From contig JBNKHG010000026.1 of the NCBI GenBank assembly GCA_050290225.1, positions 128,352-192,351 on the forward strand: a DNA stretch of 64,000 nt, read 5' to 3'. A program made the translations under genes and the position numbers. Source of the DNA: JBNKHG01 sp050290225 (GTDB lineage Bacteria; Pseudomonadota; Gammaproteobacteria; Pseudomonadales; Cellvibrionaceae). The notes below the pieces were generated by a model. It did not search any database. It was not told the DNA's origin and worked only from the letters and a program-made list of their open reading frames with translations. Of the stretch, positions 28,585-36,987 are shown in pieces; the first letter of the stretch is position 1; each line of letters starts with the position of its first letter.

Positions 28585-29379
28585 ATGAACACTCGACCCA
28601 CAGCGGTGGCCGGCAGTTTTTACCCCGCAGACCCCGCGCAGTTGCGACAATCGCTCCAAAACCTCATCACCGACGCCGATACCGGCAAGACGGACGGGCG
28701 CAACCGACCGCCCAAGGCCCTGATTGCTCCACACGCCGGTTATATCTACTCAGGGCCCATCGCCGCCACGGCCTACAGCACACTGGCGCCGTGGGCCTCC
28801 ATGATTTCGCGCGTTATCCTGCTGGGCCCCTCACACCGGGTGGGTTTTCGCGGCATAGCGACCCCGGGTTGCGACGCCTTTGACACTCCGCTCGGGACGG
28901 TTACGGTAGACCAGACAGCCATTGAGCAAATCGCTCACCTGGACGGCGTCGTTGAATTACCCCAGGCCCACGCCTATGAACATAGCCTGGAGGTGCAACT
29001 GCCATTTTTACAAACCCTGTTACCGCAATTCAGCCTGGTGCCGTTGGTGGTGGGTGATGCCGATGCCGAGCAGGTGGCGGCAGTGCTGGAAGCCCTCTGG
29101 GGAGGCGAGGAGACGCTGATTGTGATCAGCTCCGACCTGAGCCATTACCACGCCTATCGGGAGGCCCAACAGCGGGATCAGAACACCACCGCCGCCATTG
29201 AAAAATTCGACAATCACCTGCGTGGAGAACAGGCCTGCGGCTGTCGCCCACTCAATGGCCTGCTGACCGCCGCAAAACGCCACCACCTGCAGTTAACCAC
29301 CCTGGACCTGCGCAATTCCGGTGACACCGCCGGCGGCAAAGACCAGGTAGTCGGCTACGGTGCCTATGTACTGCACTGA
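28585..29379 (+). CDS. Memo-like protein (AmmeMemoRadiSam system protein B)
   Basis: Members of the MEMO1 family resemble LigB-type dioxygenases and have a metal site. This 264-residue product has AVAGSFYPADPAQL, LIAPHAGYIYSGPIAA, LLGPSHRVGFRG, YEHSLEVQLPFLQTLLP and SSDLSHYHAYREA, which hold the conserved histidines. The start at 28585 is supported by CGGAGGT seven bases upstream; a longer form from an ATG at 28480 would add the repeat-encoded tail. An AMMECR1-domain gene follows 8 bp later. The radical SAM enzyme that usually completes this trio is absent. The biochemical role is unknown. Confidence 0.9.
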   Translation: MNTRPTAVAGSFYPADPAQLRQSLQNLITDADTGKTDGRNRPPKALIAPHAGYIYSGPIAATAYSTLAPWASMISRVILLGPSHRVGFRGIATPGCDAFDTPLGTVTVDQTAIEQIAHLDGVVELPQAHAYEHSLEVQLPFLQTLLPQFSLVPLVVGDADAEQVAAVLEALWGGEETLIVISSDLSHYHAYREAQQRDQNTTAAIEKFDNHLRGEQACGCRPLNGLLTAAKRHHLQLTTLDLRNSGDTAGGKDQVVGYGAYVLH

Positions 29380-29387
29380 TCGAGCTT

Positions 29388-30002
29388 ATGTCTTGCACTG
29401 ATCGAGAGGAAACAGCGCAGGAATTCAACCAGGAACAGCGGACGCAAATGCTGGCCCTGGCACGCGCTTCTATCGCCTGCGGGTTACAGCACGATCATCC
29501 CCTTGCAGTGACCGTGACCGACTACGAAGCGCCCCTGCAAAGTGTTCGCTGTTGCTTTGTGACACTGCACAAGCAGGGGGAATTGCGCGGCTGCATAGGC
29601 GCGCTCGGCGCCAGCCGCCCGCTGGTGACGGACATTGCCGAACACGCCTATGGGGCGGCCTTCCAGGATCCGCGTTTTCCCCCTTTGCAAAAGGAGGAAC
29701 TGGCACTACTGACTATCAGCATTTCGATCCTAAGCCCCCGACAGGAACTCCTGTTTAGCTCCGAAGCCGAGCTACTGGCTCAACTGACCCCTTTCCGCGA
29801 CGGAATCGTTCTCGAAGACGGTAACCGGCGCGCCACTTTTCTGCCGGAGGTCTGGCAGCAGTTACCCGATAAGCAGGATTTCTGGCAGCAGTTAAAACGC
29901 AAGGCGGGTCTCAGCCCAGACCACTGGTCACAAGCGTTGCGGGCCTTCCGCTACTCTACGGAAGCCTTCTCCGAGCCAACGTCTTCGAGTCCCGGGCACT
30001 AG
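29388..30002 (+). CDS. AMMECR1-domain protein (AmmeMemoRadiSam system protein A)
   Basis: A 204-residue cytoplasmic protein with the AMMECR1 signature ELRGCIGALGASRPLV and PRFPPLQKEELALLTISISIL. The fold may bind nucleotides or RNA, but no activity is established. It lies 8 bp after the Memo gene, supporting a joint function. Its stop overlaps the stop of the convergent dipeptidase gene within CTAG (29999-30002). Confidence 0.9.
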   Translation: MSCTDREETAQEFNQEQRTQMLALARASIACGLQHDHPLAVTVTDYEAPLQSVRCCFVTLHKQGELRGCIGALGASRPLVTDIAEHAYGAAFQDPRFPPLQKEELALLTISISILSPRQELLFSSEAELLAQLTPFRDGIVLEDGNRRATFLPEVWQQLPDKQDFWQQLKRKAGLSPDHWSQALRAFRYSTEAFSEPTSSSPGH

Positions 30003-31201
30003 CGCCCGGCCGCATAGGCCTCCACGTCCGCCATCACCCGCAACAGATTCCCGCCCAGGAGTTTCCCGATAGCCTCTTCCCGGTAGCCGCGCCTGAGTAA
30101 TTCGGCAATCAGATTGGGATAGCTGGCCACGTCTTTTAGCCCTTCGGGCAGGCTGTCCCCAACGCCGTCATAGTCCGACCCGATGCCGACGTGATCGATA
30201 CCCGCCAGTTTCACCACCCGGTCGAAATGATCGGCCACATCCGCCACCGTGGCGTAGGGATAGGGGAAGCGGCGTTTATAATTCTCCGCGAAAACCTCTA
30301 CCCGCGGATCGCTTGCATCGCCGCCAATTTGCTCAATATAAGCCGTCTTCGCCGCCTTCCAGCGGATGTTATAGGCATTGGCTTTTTCAGTCACAAAGGC
30401 CGAGCCGAAATTCACCATCACCACGCCGCCTCGCTTGGCCAGCGCCTTGACCATCTTGTCGCTCATATTGCGTTCGAAACCCGGGGTAAAATGGCGCAGG
30501 GAGGAATGGCTGGCAATCACAGGTGCCGCAGACAGTTCAAGCACCTCGTAAAAGGCATCATCGGAGACATGGGAGATGTCGACCATCACCCCCATCCGGT
30601 TCATGGCGACCACCAACTCGCGGCCAAAGGGACTCAGTCCCCCCCAGAGCCGGTTTTCGTCGTAGGAGGAGTCAGCGATATGATTGGCTTTAGCATGGGC
30701 CAGGGTGATATAGCGAATACCGCGATCATAAAAGTGCTGTAAATTAGCGAGATCACCCTCGATGGCGGCGCCGTTTTCCATCCCCAGCGCAAGGCCGATT
30801 TTGCCCCTGGCAAAGGTGTTACGGATCGCATCGACATTGGTCACCAGGGTGAATTTCTGTGGCGCCCGCGCCACCAGGGCCTCCACCTGGTCGATCAGCA
30901 CATCCGCCAGTGCCTTGCTACCGCCTTCGGCCTCTTTTTTTACCGGGATATAGATCGACATAAAAGGCACATCCAGCCCGCCACTGCGGGCACGGGGGTA
31001 GTCAAAATCGCCGCTGGCGGTTGCCCCTGTGACATCTTCCCAGCGCTTCTGTAATCGAAAGGGCACGTCGATATGGGTGTCGATCAACGGGTATTTTTTT
31101 ACCAGCACCCGGGCTTGTTGCAGATACTTATCCTCCGCCCCCGCGACCTGGGTGAGCAGTAGAAAAACGGCTACAAAAGCGGCGCTCCAACGGATCGACA
31201 T
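29999..31201 (-). CDS. Exported M19-family dipeptidase
   Basis: M19 (renal dipeptidase) enzymes are zinc hydrolases that cleave dipeptides, often with D-residues. The signal peptide is AAFVAVFLLLTQVAGAE, so the protein is periplasmic. Metal and substrate motifs are visible: LIDTHIDVPFRL, LGMENGAAIEGD, ITLAHAKANHIADS, VIASHSSLRHF and HVGIGSDYDGVGD. AAGGAG six bases before the ATG at 31201 sets the start; the ATG at 31216 overlaps that ribosome site. The product is 400 residues. Confidence 0.92.
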   Translation of the reverse strand: MSIRWSAAFVAVFLLLTQVAGAEDKYLQQARVLVKKYPLIDTHIDVPFRLQKRWEDVTGATASGDFDYPRARSGGLDVPFMSIYIPVKKEAEGGSKALADVLIDQVEALVARAPQKFTLVTNVDAIRNTFARGKIGLALGMENGAAIEGDLANLQHFYDRGIRYITLAHAKANHIADSSYDENRLWGGLSPFGRELVVAMNRMGVMVDISHVSDDAFYEVLELSAAPVIASHSSLRHFTPGFERNMSDKMVKALAKRGGVVMVNFGSAFVTEKANAYNIRWKAAKTAYIEQIGGDASDPRVEVFAENYKRRFPYPYATVADVADHFDRVVKLAGIDHVGIGSDYDGVGDSLPEGLKDVASYPNLIAELLRRGYREEAIGKLLGGNLLRVMADVEAYAAGR

Positions 31202-31364
31202 AGCTAGCTCCTTCATCTGATGTCCTAATCGATATTCAAATCGGGCTATCTTAGCCCAAGGCTTTGCCCAATACCCACACCTTTGGCGTGAATCCTATCT
31301 CTTCAGTGGCCAGTCCCCGCAGAGCTGCTAGTCTTAGTGATGTATTCCAACTTGAGCAGCCACC

Positions 31365-32423
31365 GTGAGCACCGATACCCCCGCCCAACCCGCAAGCGGC
31401 GAAGATAATGTCGTCTCGCCGGAACCCCTGATTCGCCAACACGCCAGGACTGCAGGAGCAACCCCCTTTACGGATAACCGCGCCAGCGATGAAGCCCTGC
31501 GACAACTGGCCGACCGGGTGGGGCCTATTCACCTTCGGATCCGCCTGGGGCTCGAAGCCGAGAAGGAGCGCCAGCTATTTGGCCAGGGCCGTAACTTTTT
31601 CCACATTGAAAACTGGGCACTGGCGGGCGCCATACTCAAGCACGGCCTCAACCTGTTCCAGCTGATGCCGCGGGGCAAAGCCAATGCCCGCGACATACAG
31701 ATCAGGCACAACCAGATCCATTTGAAGAACCTGCCGACGGCTTTCGACAACTACACCCTGCTGCATATCAGCGACTCCCACCTGGATATGGCCGAGGATA
31801 TGCCCTCCGCCCTGCTTCGGGCTGTGCGTGAAGTGGATTACGATGCCTGTGTCTGGACTGGCGATTTTCGCGGCAAAACCTATGGTCCCCACGACCAAGT
31901 GCTCACAGGCCTGGAAAAGGTGCGCGCCCATTTGAAAGAGCCGGTGTACGCCATTCTGGGCAACCACGACACCATTCGCATGGTGCCGGCGATGGAGGAG
32001 ATGGGGATTCGGGTGTTGCTGAACGAGCATGTCACTCTTGAGCGCGACGGCGAAGTCATTTACCTGGCCGGTATCGACGACCCCCACTTTTACCGGGTCG
32101 ACAATATGGAGAAGACCGCCGGCGCCATTCCCCAGCAGGCCACCTCCATTCTTCTGTCCCACACGCCGGAAATCTACAAGTTCGCCGCCTACGCCAACTT
32201 CGATGTTCTGTTCTGCGGTCACACCCACGGCGGCCAGATCTGCCTGCCCGGCGGCACCCCGATCATGATCAATGCCGCCTGTCCGCGCCGATATGCCCGG
32301 GGCGCCTGGCGCCACCAGCAGTTACAGGGTTATACCTCATCCGGCTCCGGCGCCTGTGTGGTGGACGTGCGCTTTAACTGCCCGCCGGAAGTCACCCTGC
32401 ACCATTTGCACCCGGCCCACTGA
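31365..32423 (+). CDS. Calcineurin-type metallophosphoesterase (YaeI-like)
   Basis: The 352-residue product has the metallophosphoesterase motifs in order: LLHISDSHLDM, CVWTGDFRG, AILGNHDT, LLSHTPEIYKFA and VLFCGHTHGGQICLPGG. The last matches the YaeI/YkuE group, which hydrolyses lipid-linked or small phosphodiesters. No signal peptide is evident; the first 100 residues have no recognised domain. The start is a GTG, the only early option in this frame. Confidence 0.85.
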   Translation: MSTDTPAQPASGEDNVVSPEPLIRQHARTAGATPFTDNRASDEALRQLADRVGPIHLRIRLGLEAEKERQLFGQGRNFFHIENWALAGAILKHGLNLFQLMPRGKANARDIQIRHNQIHLKNLPTAFDNYTLLHISDSHLDMAEDMPSALLRAVREVDYDACVWTGDFRGKTYGPHDQVLTGLEKVRAHLKEPVYAILGNHDTIRMVPAMEEMGIRVLLNEHVTLERDGEVIYLAGIDDPHFYRVDNMEKTAGAIPQQATSILLSHTPEIYKFAAYANFDVLFCGHTHGGQICLPGGTPIMINAACPRRYARGAWRHQQLQGYTSSGSGACVVDVRFNCPPEVTLHHLHPAH

Positions 32424-32497
32424 TAGAGGAGGCTTTGAGCGACATTGGCTATACTTGAAACACTGCATTAAATTGCAGGCGAAGCCTGCCGTCCGCG

Positions 32498-32737
32498 ATG
32501 ACCAGCCCCATCATTTGGAATCGCCGCTCCCCCATGGAGAGGCGCCAGTTTAACAATTACCCAGACCAGGAAAGGCGCGATCACGAAAGACGCGACCTGC
32601 ACAGCTGGCGCTACCTGCTGATTATCGCCGGGTACGGGTTTGACGAGCTGGATCTGGGATTGCTGCTACCCCTTCTCTGTCTCATTCTGTTTGCCCTGTT
32701 TGCCCCGGTGGGGAGTCTGGAGCACTATTTTCGTTAA
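32498..32737 (+). CDS. Small single-pass membrane protein, unknown
   Basis: This 79-residue ORF has a very charged N-terminal part (ERRQFNNYPDQERRDHERRD) followed by one hydrophobic segment (LDLGLLLPLLCLILFALFA). An ATG at 32534 would give a 67-residue form beginning MERRQF. No ribosome site decides between them. It lies between two unrelated genes and has no recognised domain; the charge pattern suggests a membrane peptide with a cytoplasmic basic head. It is not certain to be a gene. Confidence 0.45.
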   Translation: MTSPIIWNRRSPMERRQFNNYPDQERRDHERRDLHSWRYLLIIAGYGFDELDLGLLLPLLCLILFALFAPVGSLEHYFR

Positions 32738-32756
32738 ACCTCAAACCGGACCCCAG

Positions 32757-34085
32757 TCAAAACAGCAGCAGCATCCCCGCACAGATCACCAGACCCGACC
32801 ATAACAGCGCCACCGTGCAGTACCCCATAATGTCCTTGATTCCCAGACCGGCGATACCCAGCAGCGGCAGCGCCCAAAACGGCTGAACCATATTGGTCCA
32901 GGCGTCGCCGAAGGCCACCGCCATGGCCGCTTCGTTGAGCGACACCCCCAGCGACTGGGCCGCGGGCATCACAATCGGTCCCTGCACCGCCCACTGTCCG
33001 CCGCCGGAAGGTACGAAAAAATTGACGATGCCGGCGCTGAGGAAGGTAAACAGGGGAAAAGTGGTGGCAGTGGAGATATCCACAAACCATTCCGATACGG
33101 ACACCGCCAGGCCCGACTGCACCATCATGCCCATAATCCCGGCGTAGAGTGGGAACTGCAGTACGATGCCGGAAGTGCCGCGAATAGCCTCGTTGAGTGC
33201 CCGCAGGTAATTGGCGGGTGTTTTCTGCAGGACCAGTCCCATCAGCAACAGCAGCAGATTGACCGAATTCAACCCCATGTTGCCGCCCTGGAGGAAATAA
33301 CTCACCAGGTAGTAGCCGCCCAGCATCGCTAACAACAGTGACATCAGACGGCTGTTTTCCAGTCGTTCCGCGGGTGATTGCCGATCAACTACGGGAATCT
33401 CCACCGGCTGATCTCTCAGGGCCTCGGGCTCAAGGCTGCGCACCTCATCCGCAGCCGGCATCATCAATCGATTAATCAGTGGCAGGCTCAACACCAGCGC
33501 CAGCACAATCGCCAGTACCGGCCAGCTAAAGATGGTGTCCGACACCGGTATCACCTGCCCGCCGGTCACCGCCGCCACCGCGTCGCCGCCCGCCTCGGCG
33601 ATCTTCAGGGGGATGGAGCCCGACAGGCCCGCATGCCAGATCAACATGCCACTGTAGGCGGAAGCCACGAGCAGTGGATAGTGCACACCGGGCACGCATC
33701 GGGCGATCTCGCGCGCCAGCAGGGCACTGGCGATCAGCCCAAAGCCCCAATTGAGCCAACAACAAATCAGCGCCACCAGGGTCATTAATACGATTGCCTG
33801 GCCCGGTGTCCTGGCAACTCTCGCCAGGGCGCGTAGTATTTTTTTTACGACCGGGGCCTGGGCTACCACATGACCGGTAACCAGAGTGAGGATCACCTGC
33901 ATGGAAAAGGTCAACAGTTTCCAGATGCCACCGCCCCAGTAGAGCACCATCTCATGGGGGGTTTTACCCTCTCCCAGTACCCCCGCAATCAACACCACCA
34001 AGGTAAGAATAACGGCAAACAGAAAAGCGTCGGGCAGCCAGCGCTGCATAATGCGGGTAAAGAATTGCGCTGTGGCTTGAATCAT
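32757..34085 (-). CDS. Short-chain fatty acid transporter, AtoE family
   Basis: A 442-residue polytopic protein with about 11 membrane segments. Family features: RWLPDAFLFAVILTLVVLI, the WGGGIWKLLTFSMQ segment, SGGGQWAVQGPIVMPAAQ and GDAWTNMVQPFWALPLLGIA. AtoE proteins move short-chain fatty acids such as butyrate or acetoacetate. No ato or beta-oxidation gene is adjacent, so the substrate is inferred from family only. The 158 bp upstream (34086-34243) separates it from moeB. Confidence 0.88.
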   Translation of the reverse strand: MIQATAQFFTRIMQRWLPDAFLFAVILTLVVLIAGVLGEGKTPHEMVLYWGGGIWKLLTFSMQVILTLVTGHVVAQAPVVKKILRALARVARTPGQAIVLMTLVALICCWLNWGFGLIASALLAREIARCVPGVHYPLLVASAYSGMLIWHAGLSGSIPLKIAEAGGDAVAAVTGGQVIPVSDTIFSWPVLAIVLALVLSLPLINRLMMPAADEVRSLEPEALRDQPVEIPVVDRQSPAERLENSRLMSLLLAMLGGYYLVSYFLQGGNMGLNSVNLLLLLMGLVLQKTPANYLRALNEAIRGTSGIVLQFPLYAGIMGMMVQSGLAVSVSEWFVDISTATTFPLFTFLSAGIVNFFVPSGGGQWAVQGPIVMPAAQSLGVSLNEAAMAVAFGDAWTNMVQPFWALPLLGIAGLGIKDIMGYCTVALLWSGLVICAGMLLLF

Positions 34086-34243
34086 TGAATCCCCCTGGTT
34101 GTCCTTGACAGGCTGTCCGAAACCACTCTGTGTCCAGCAAAATCAAGCGGTTTACCAAAGCTCGCCATCGAGTTACCGGATTGCCGCGCTTCGCCGGTGT
34201 GCCGGACCCTCGCAATGAGGTAAACCGGGTTTTCGGATGCGCG

Positions 34244-34990
34244 CTAACTATGCGCACACACCGGACAAGCGGGATCTTTCGGCAGTTTCAAGCTTGTCCA
34301 GTTCATATTCTTGGCATCGAGAATCAACAGCCGCCCGACCAGGGGTTCACCAAACCCGGCGATCAGTTTGAGCGTTTCCAGGGCCTGCACCGAACCAATG
34401 ATACCCACCAGGGGAGCCAGCACACCGCTTTCAGAGCAACTGAGGTTTTCATCGTCGGCGACATCGTAGAGGCAGCGGTAACAGGGGGCCTCGGGTCGGC
34501 GGCTGTCAAACACCGAAACCTGCCCCTCCAGGCGAATGGCGGCACCGGATACCAGCGGGGTTTTGGTTTCGACACAAGCACGATTGATAGCGAAGCGAAT
34601 ACTGAAATTGTCGGTGCAATCCACCACCACATCGGCCGCCGCCACCTGACTTAAAAGGGCATCACCCTCAAGCCGGGTATTAAGGCAGTCCACACGGGTA
34701 TCGGGGTTAAGTTCGGCCAGCGTGCGGGCGGCGGAGTCCACCTTGGCCATGCCCAGGCGAGCACTGGTGTGGGCCACCTGGCGCTGCAGGTTGCTGAGGT
34801 CCACCTCATCAAAATCCGCCAGTACCAGATGACCAACGCCGGCCGCGGCCAGGTACATGGCCACGGGACAACCCAACCCGCCAAGCCCCACGACCAGCAC
34901 CTGGGCCGACAGCAACTTTTCCTGGCCCTCGACATCCACTTCCGGCAAAAGTATTTGCCGGCTGTAGCGCAACAGTTCGTTATCGTTCAT
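34244..34990 (-). CDS. moeB: MoeB/ThiF-family adenylyltransferase (HesA/MoeB/ThiF)
   Basis: MoeB activates the C-terminus of MoaD by adenylation for molybdopterin synthase; ThiF does the same for ThiS. The 248-residue product has VLVVGLGGLGCPVAMYLAA (nucleotide fold), NLQRQVAHTSARLG, DCTDNFSIRFAINRAC and two zinc pairs, CYRC and CPVC. The ATG at 34990 overlaps the prmC stop in TGATG and is favoured by the standard MxDxELLRYSRQILL start. Genes moaD or thiS are not nearby. Confidence 0.88.
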   Translation of the reverse strand: MNDNELLRYSRQILLPEVDVEGQEKLLSAQVLVVGLGGLGCPVAMYLAAAGVGHLVLADFDEVDLSNLQRQVAHTSARLGMAKVDSAARTLAELNPDTRVDCLNTRLEGDALLSQVAAADVVVDCTDNFSIRFAINRACVETKTPLVSGAAIRLEGQVSVFDSRRPEAPCYRCLYDVADDENLSCSESGVLAPLVGIIGSVQALETLKLIAGFGEPLVGRLLILDAKNMNWTSLKLPKDPACPVCAHS

Positions 34991-35862
34991 CAATCCGACC
35001 TTCCCGTTTTTTGCAATCCCAAACACCCCTGGGTCACCCGCTCCAATCCGGCCAGGTCGGTATGGGTTTTTACCTGAACGTATCCCGCCGCGTCCAATAG
35101 CTGCCTTACCCCCGCGCCCTGGTCACAGCCGTGCTCCATCAACACATAACCGCCGGGAGTCAAATGGGATTGTGCGTCGGTCGCAATCCGGCGCAAATCG
35201 GCATAACCCGCGTCATCCGCCACCAGAGCGGTCAATGGTTCAAATCTTACATCACCCTGTCGCAGGTGTGGATCGGCCGGGTCGATGTAGGGGGGATTGC
35301 TGACCACAAGATCGAATTGCTGCCCGGGAATCGCGGCAAACCAGTCGCTCTGCAACACTCGCACATGGTTGAAACCCAAATGTCGGCGATTGTCCTCCGC
35401 CAGGGCCACGGCTGCGGGCGATTTATCCAGCGCCACCAGTTCCCACCGGGGGCGCTCGCTGGCAAGCGCCAGAGCAATAGCGCCGGTACCGGTTCCCAGA
35501 TCCACCACACGCCGGGGGTCGGCCGGAAGCAGTGCCAATGCCAACTCCACCAGCAGTTCCGTTTCCGGACGGGGGATCAGGGTCGAGGCATTGACCTTAA
35601 GTTCGAGGGACCAGAACTCCCGATAGCCGGTCAAATGAGCCACGGGTATACCACGCTCGCGCTGCGCCAGCAGCCGTTCAAACTCACTCGCCTGCTCGGG
35701 TGTCAGATTTCTCTCCGGCCAGGTATACAGATAGCTGCGATCCCTGCCAAGCAGATGACAAAGCAACACCTCGACATCCAGCCGCGCGCTTTCGCTAATC
35801 GCCGCCAGCGATGTCGCCCGCCTCATGCACTCGGCGATCGTAGGTGTTGCCGCGCTTGACAT
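34990..35862 (-). CDS. prmC: Release factor glutamine methyltransferase PrmC
   Basis: PrmC methylates the GGQ glutamine of release factors RF1 and RF2 using S-adenosylmethionine. Motifs: VVDLGTGTGAIALALA (SAM binding) and LVVSNPPYIDPADPH with the catalytic NPPY at about 188. The N-terminal helical domain has LLGRDRSYLYTWPERNL. It sits directly downstream of its substrate gene prfA, with stop and start overlapping in TGATG, and overlaps moeB in the same way. The product is 290 residues. Confidence 0.95.
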   Translation of the reverse strand: MSSAATPTIAECMRRATSLAAISESARLDVEVLLCHLLGRDRSYLYTWPERNLTPEQASEFERLLAQRERGIPVAHLTGYREFWSLELKVNASTLIPRPETELLVELALALLPADPRRVVDLGTGTGAIALALASERPRWELVALDKSPAAVALAEDNRRHLGFNHVRVLQSDWFAAIPGQQFDLVVSNPPYIDPADPHLRQGDVRFEPLTALVADDAGYADLRRIATDAQSHLTPGGYVLMEHGCDQGAGVRQLLDAAGYVQVKTHTDLAGLERVTQGCLGLQKTGRSD

Positions 35863-36944
35863 CAATCGCCCAGGGCCGCCAGTTGGTCCGCCTGGTACTC
35901 GTTCACCAGCGGTTGCACCACTTCGCCCAGGCTGCCTTCCATCACTTCATTGAGTTTGTAAAGCGTCAGGTTGATGCGGTGATCGGTCACCCGTCCCTGC
36001 GGGTAGTTGTAGGTTCTGATGCGTTCGGAACGATCGCCGCTGCCCACCAGGTTGCGGCGCTCGTCGGCGATCTCCTTGGCCGCTTTCTCTTCCATGCCGC
36101 TCTTGAGCTTGGCCGCCAACAGTGACATGGCGCGAGCGCGGTTCTTGTGCTGGGAGCGTTCGTCCTGGCACTCCACCACGATGCCGGTGGGCAGGTGGGT
36201 AATGCGGATGGCGGAGTCGGTTTTGTTAACGTGCTGTCCACCGGCGCCGGACGCGCGGAAGGTATCCACCCGCAAGTCCGCCTTGCTGATGTCGATCTCT
36301 TCCTGCTCGTCCGCCTCGGGCATGATCGCCACGGTACAAGCGGAGGTGTGAATACGGCCCTGGGATTCGGTTTCCGGCACCCGTTGCACCCGGTGGGCAC
36401 CGGATTCAAATTTCAGTTTGGAGTAGACCCCCTGGCCCACCACCCGGCTGATGATCTCCTTGTAACCGCCGTGTTCACCGGCGCTCTCACTCAGCACCTC
36501 AACGCGCCAACCCTGCTGTTCGGCGTATTTGGAATACATACGGAAGAGATCGCCTGAAAAGATCGCCGCCTCATCCCCGCCGGTGCCGGCGCGAATTTCC
36601 AGGAAAACGTTTTTCTCATCGTTGGGATCCCTGGGTAGCAGCAGTTTCTGCAGTTCCTGCTCCAGCGGCTCGCACGCAGTCTCGTTTTCCTTCAGCTCTT
36701 CCTGGGCCATTTCGCGCATATCCGCGTCGCCGTCCTTGAGCAGCCCTTTGGCTTCCTCGATATTGTTCAGCACTGCGCGGTATTTGGAGTAACATTTGAC
36801 CACCGGCTCCAGCTCGGCGTACTCCTTGGAGAGATCACGAAACTTGTTTTGATCGCCGATCACTTCCGGGTCGGACAGCAGGGCTGCCACTTCGTCGTAG
36901 CGGTCCTGGAGGTTATCGAGTTTTTCGAGAATTGATGCTTTCAT
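35862..36944 (-). CDS. prfA: Peptide chain release factor 1
   Basis: RF1 terminates translation at UAA and UAG. The 360-residue product has the anticodon-like recognition motif P-E-T in RVPETESQGRIHTS, and the catalytic loop SGAGGQHVNKTDSAIRITH with GGQ. Family-standard segments IRAGTGGDEAAIFSGDLFRM and DERSQHKNRARAM are present. It forms a tightly coupled hemA-prfA-prmC-moeB leftward series; hemA lies 43 bp upstream. Confidence 0.97.
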   Translation of the reverse strand: MKASILEKLDNLQDRYDEVAALLSDPEVIGDQNKFRDLSKEYAELEPVVKCYSKYRAVLNNIEEAKGLLKDGDADMREMAQEELKENETACEPLEQELQKLLLPRDPNDEKNVFLEIRAGTGGDEAAIFSGDLFRMYSKYAEQQGWRVEVLSESAGEHGGYKEIISRVVGQGVYSKLKFESGAHRVQRVPETESQGRIHTSACTVAIMPEADEQEEIDISKADLRVDTFRASGAGGQHVNKTDSAIRITHLPTGIVVECQDERSQHKNRARAMSLLAAKLKSGMEEKAAKEIADERRNLVGSGDRSERIRTYNYPQGRVTDHRINLTLYKLNEVMEGSLGEVVQPLVNEYQADQLAALGD

Positions 36945-36987
36945 AAATCCTGAACTTATTACTGAAATGTCGGCCCCGGATCGACCA

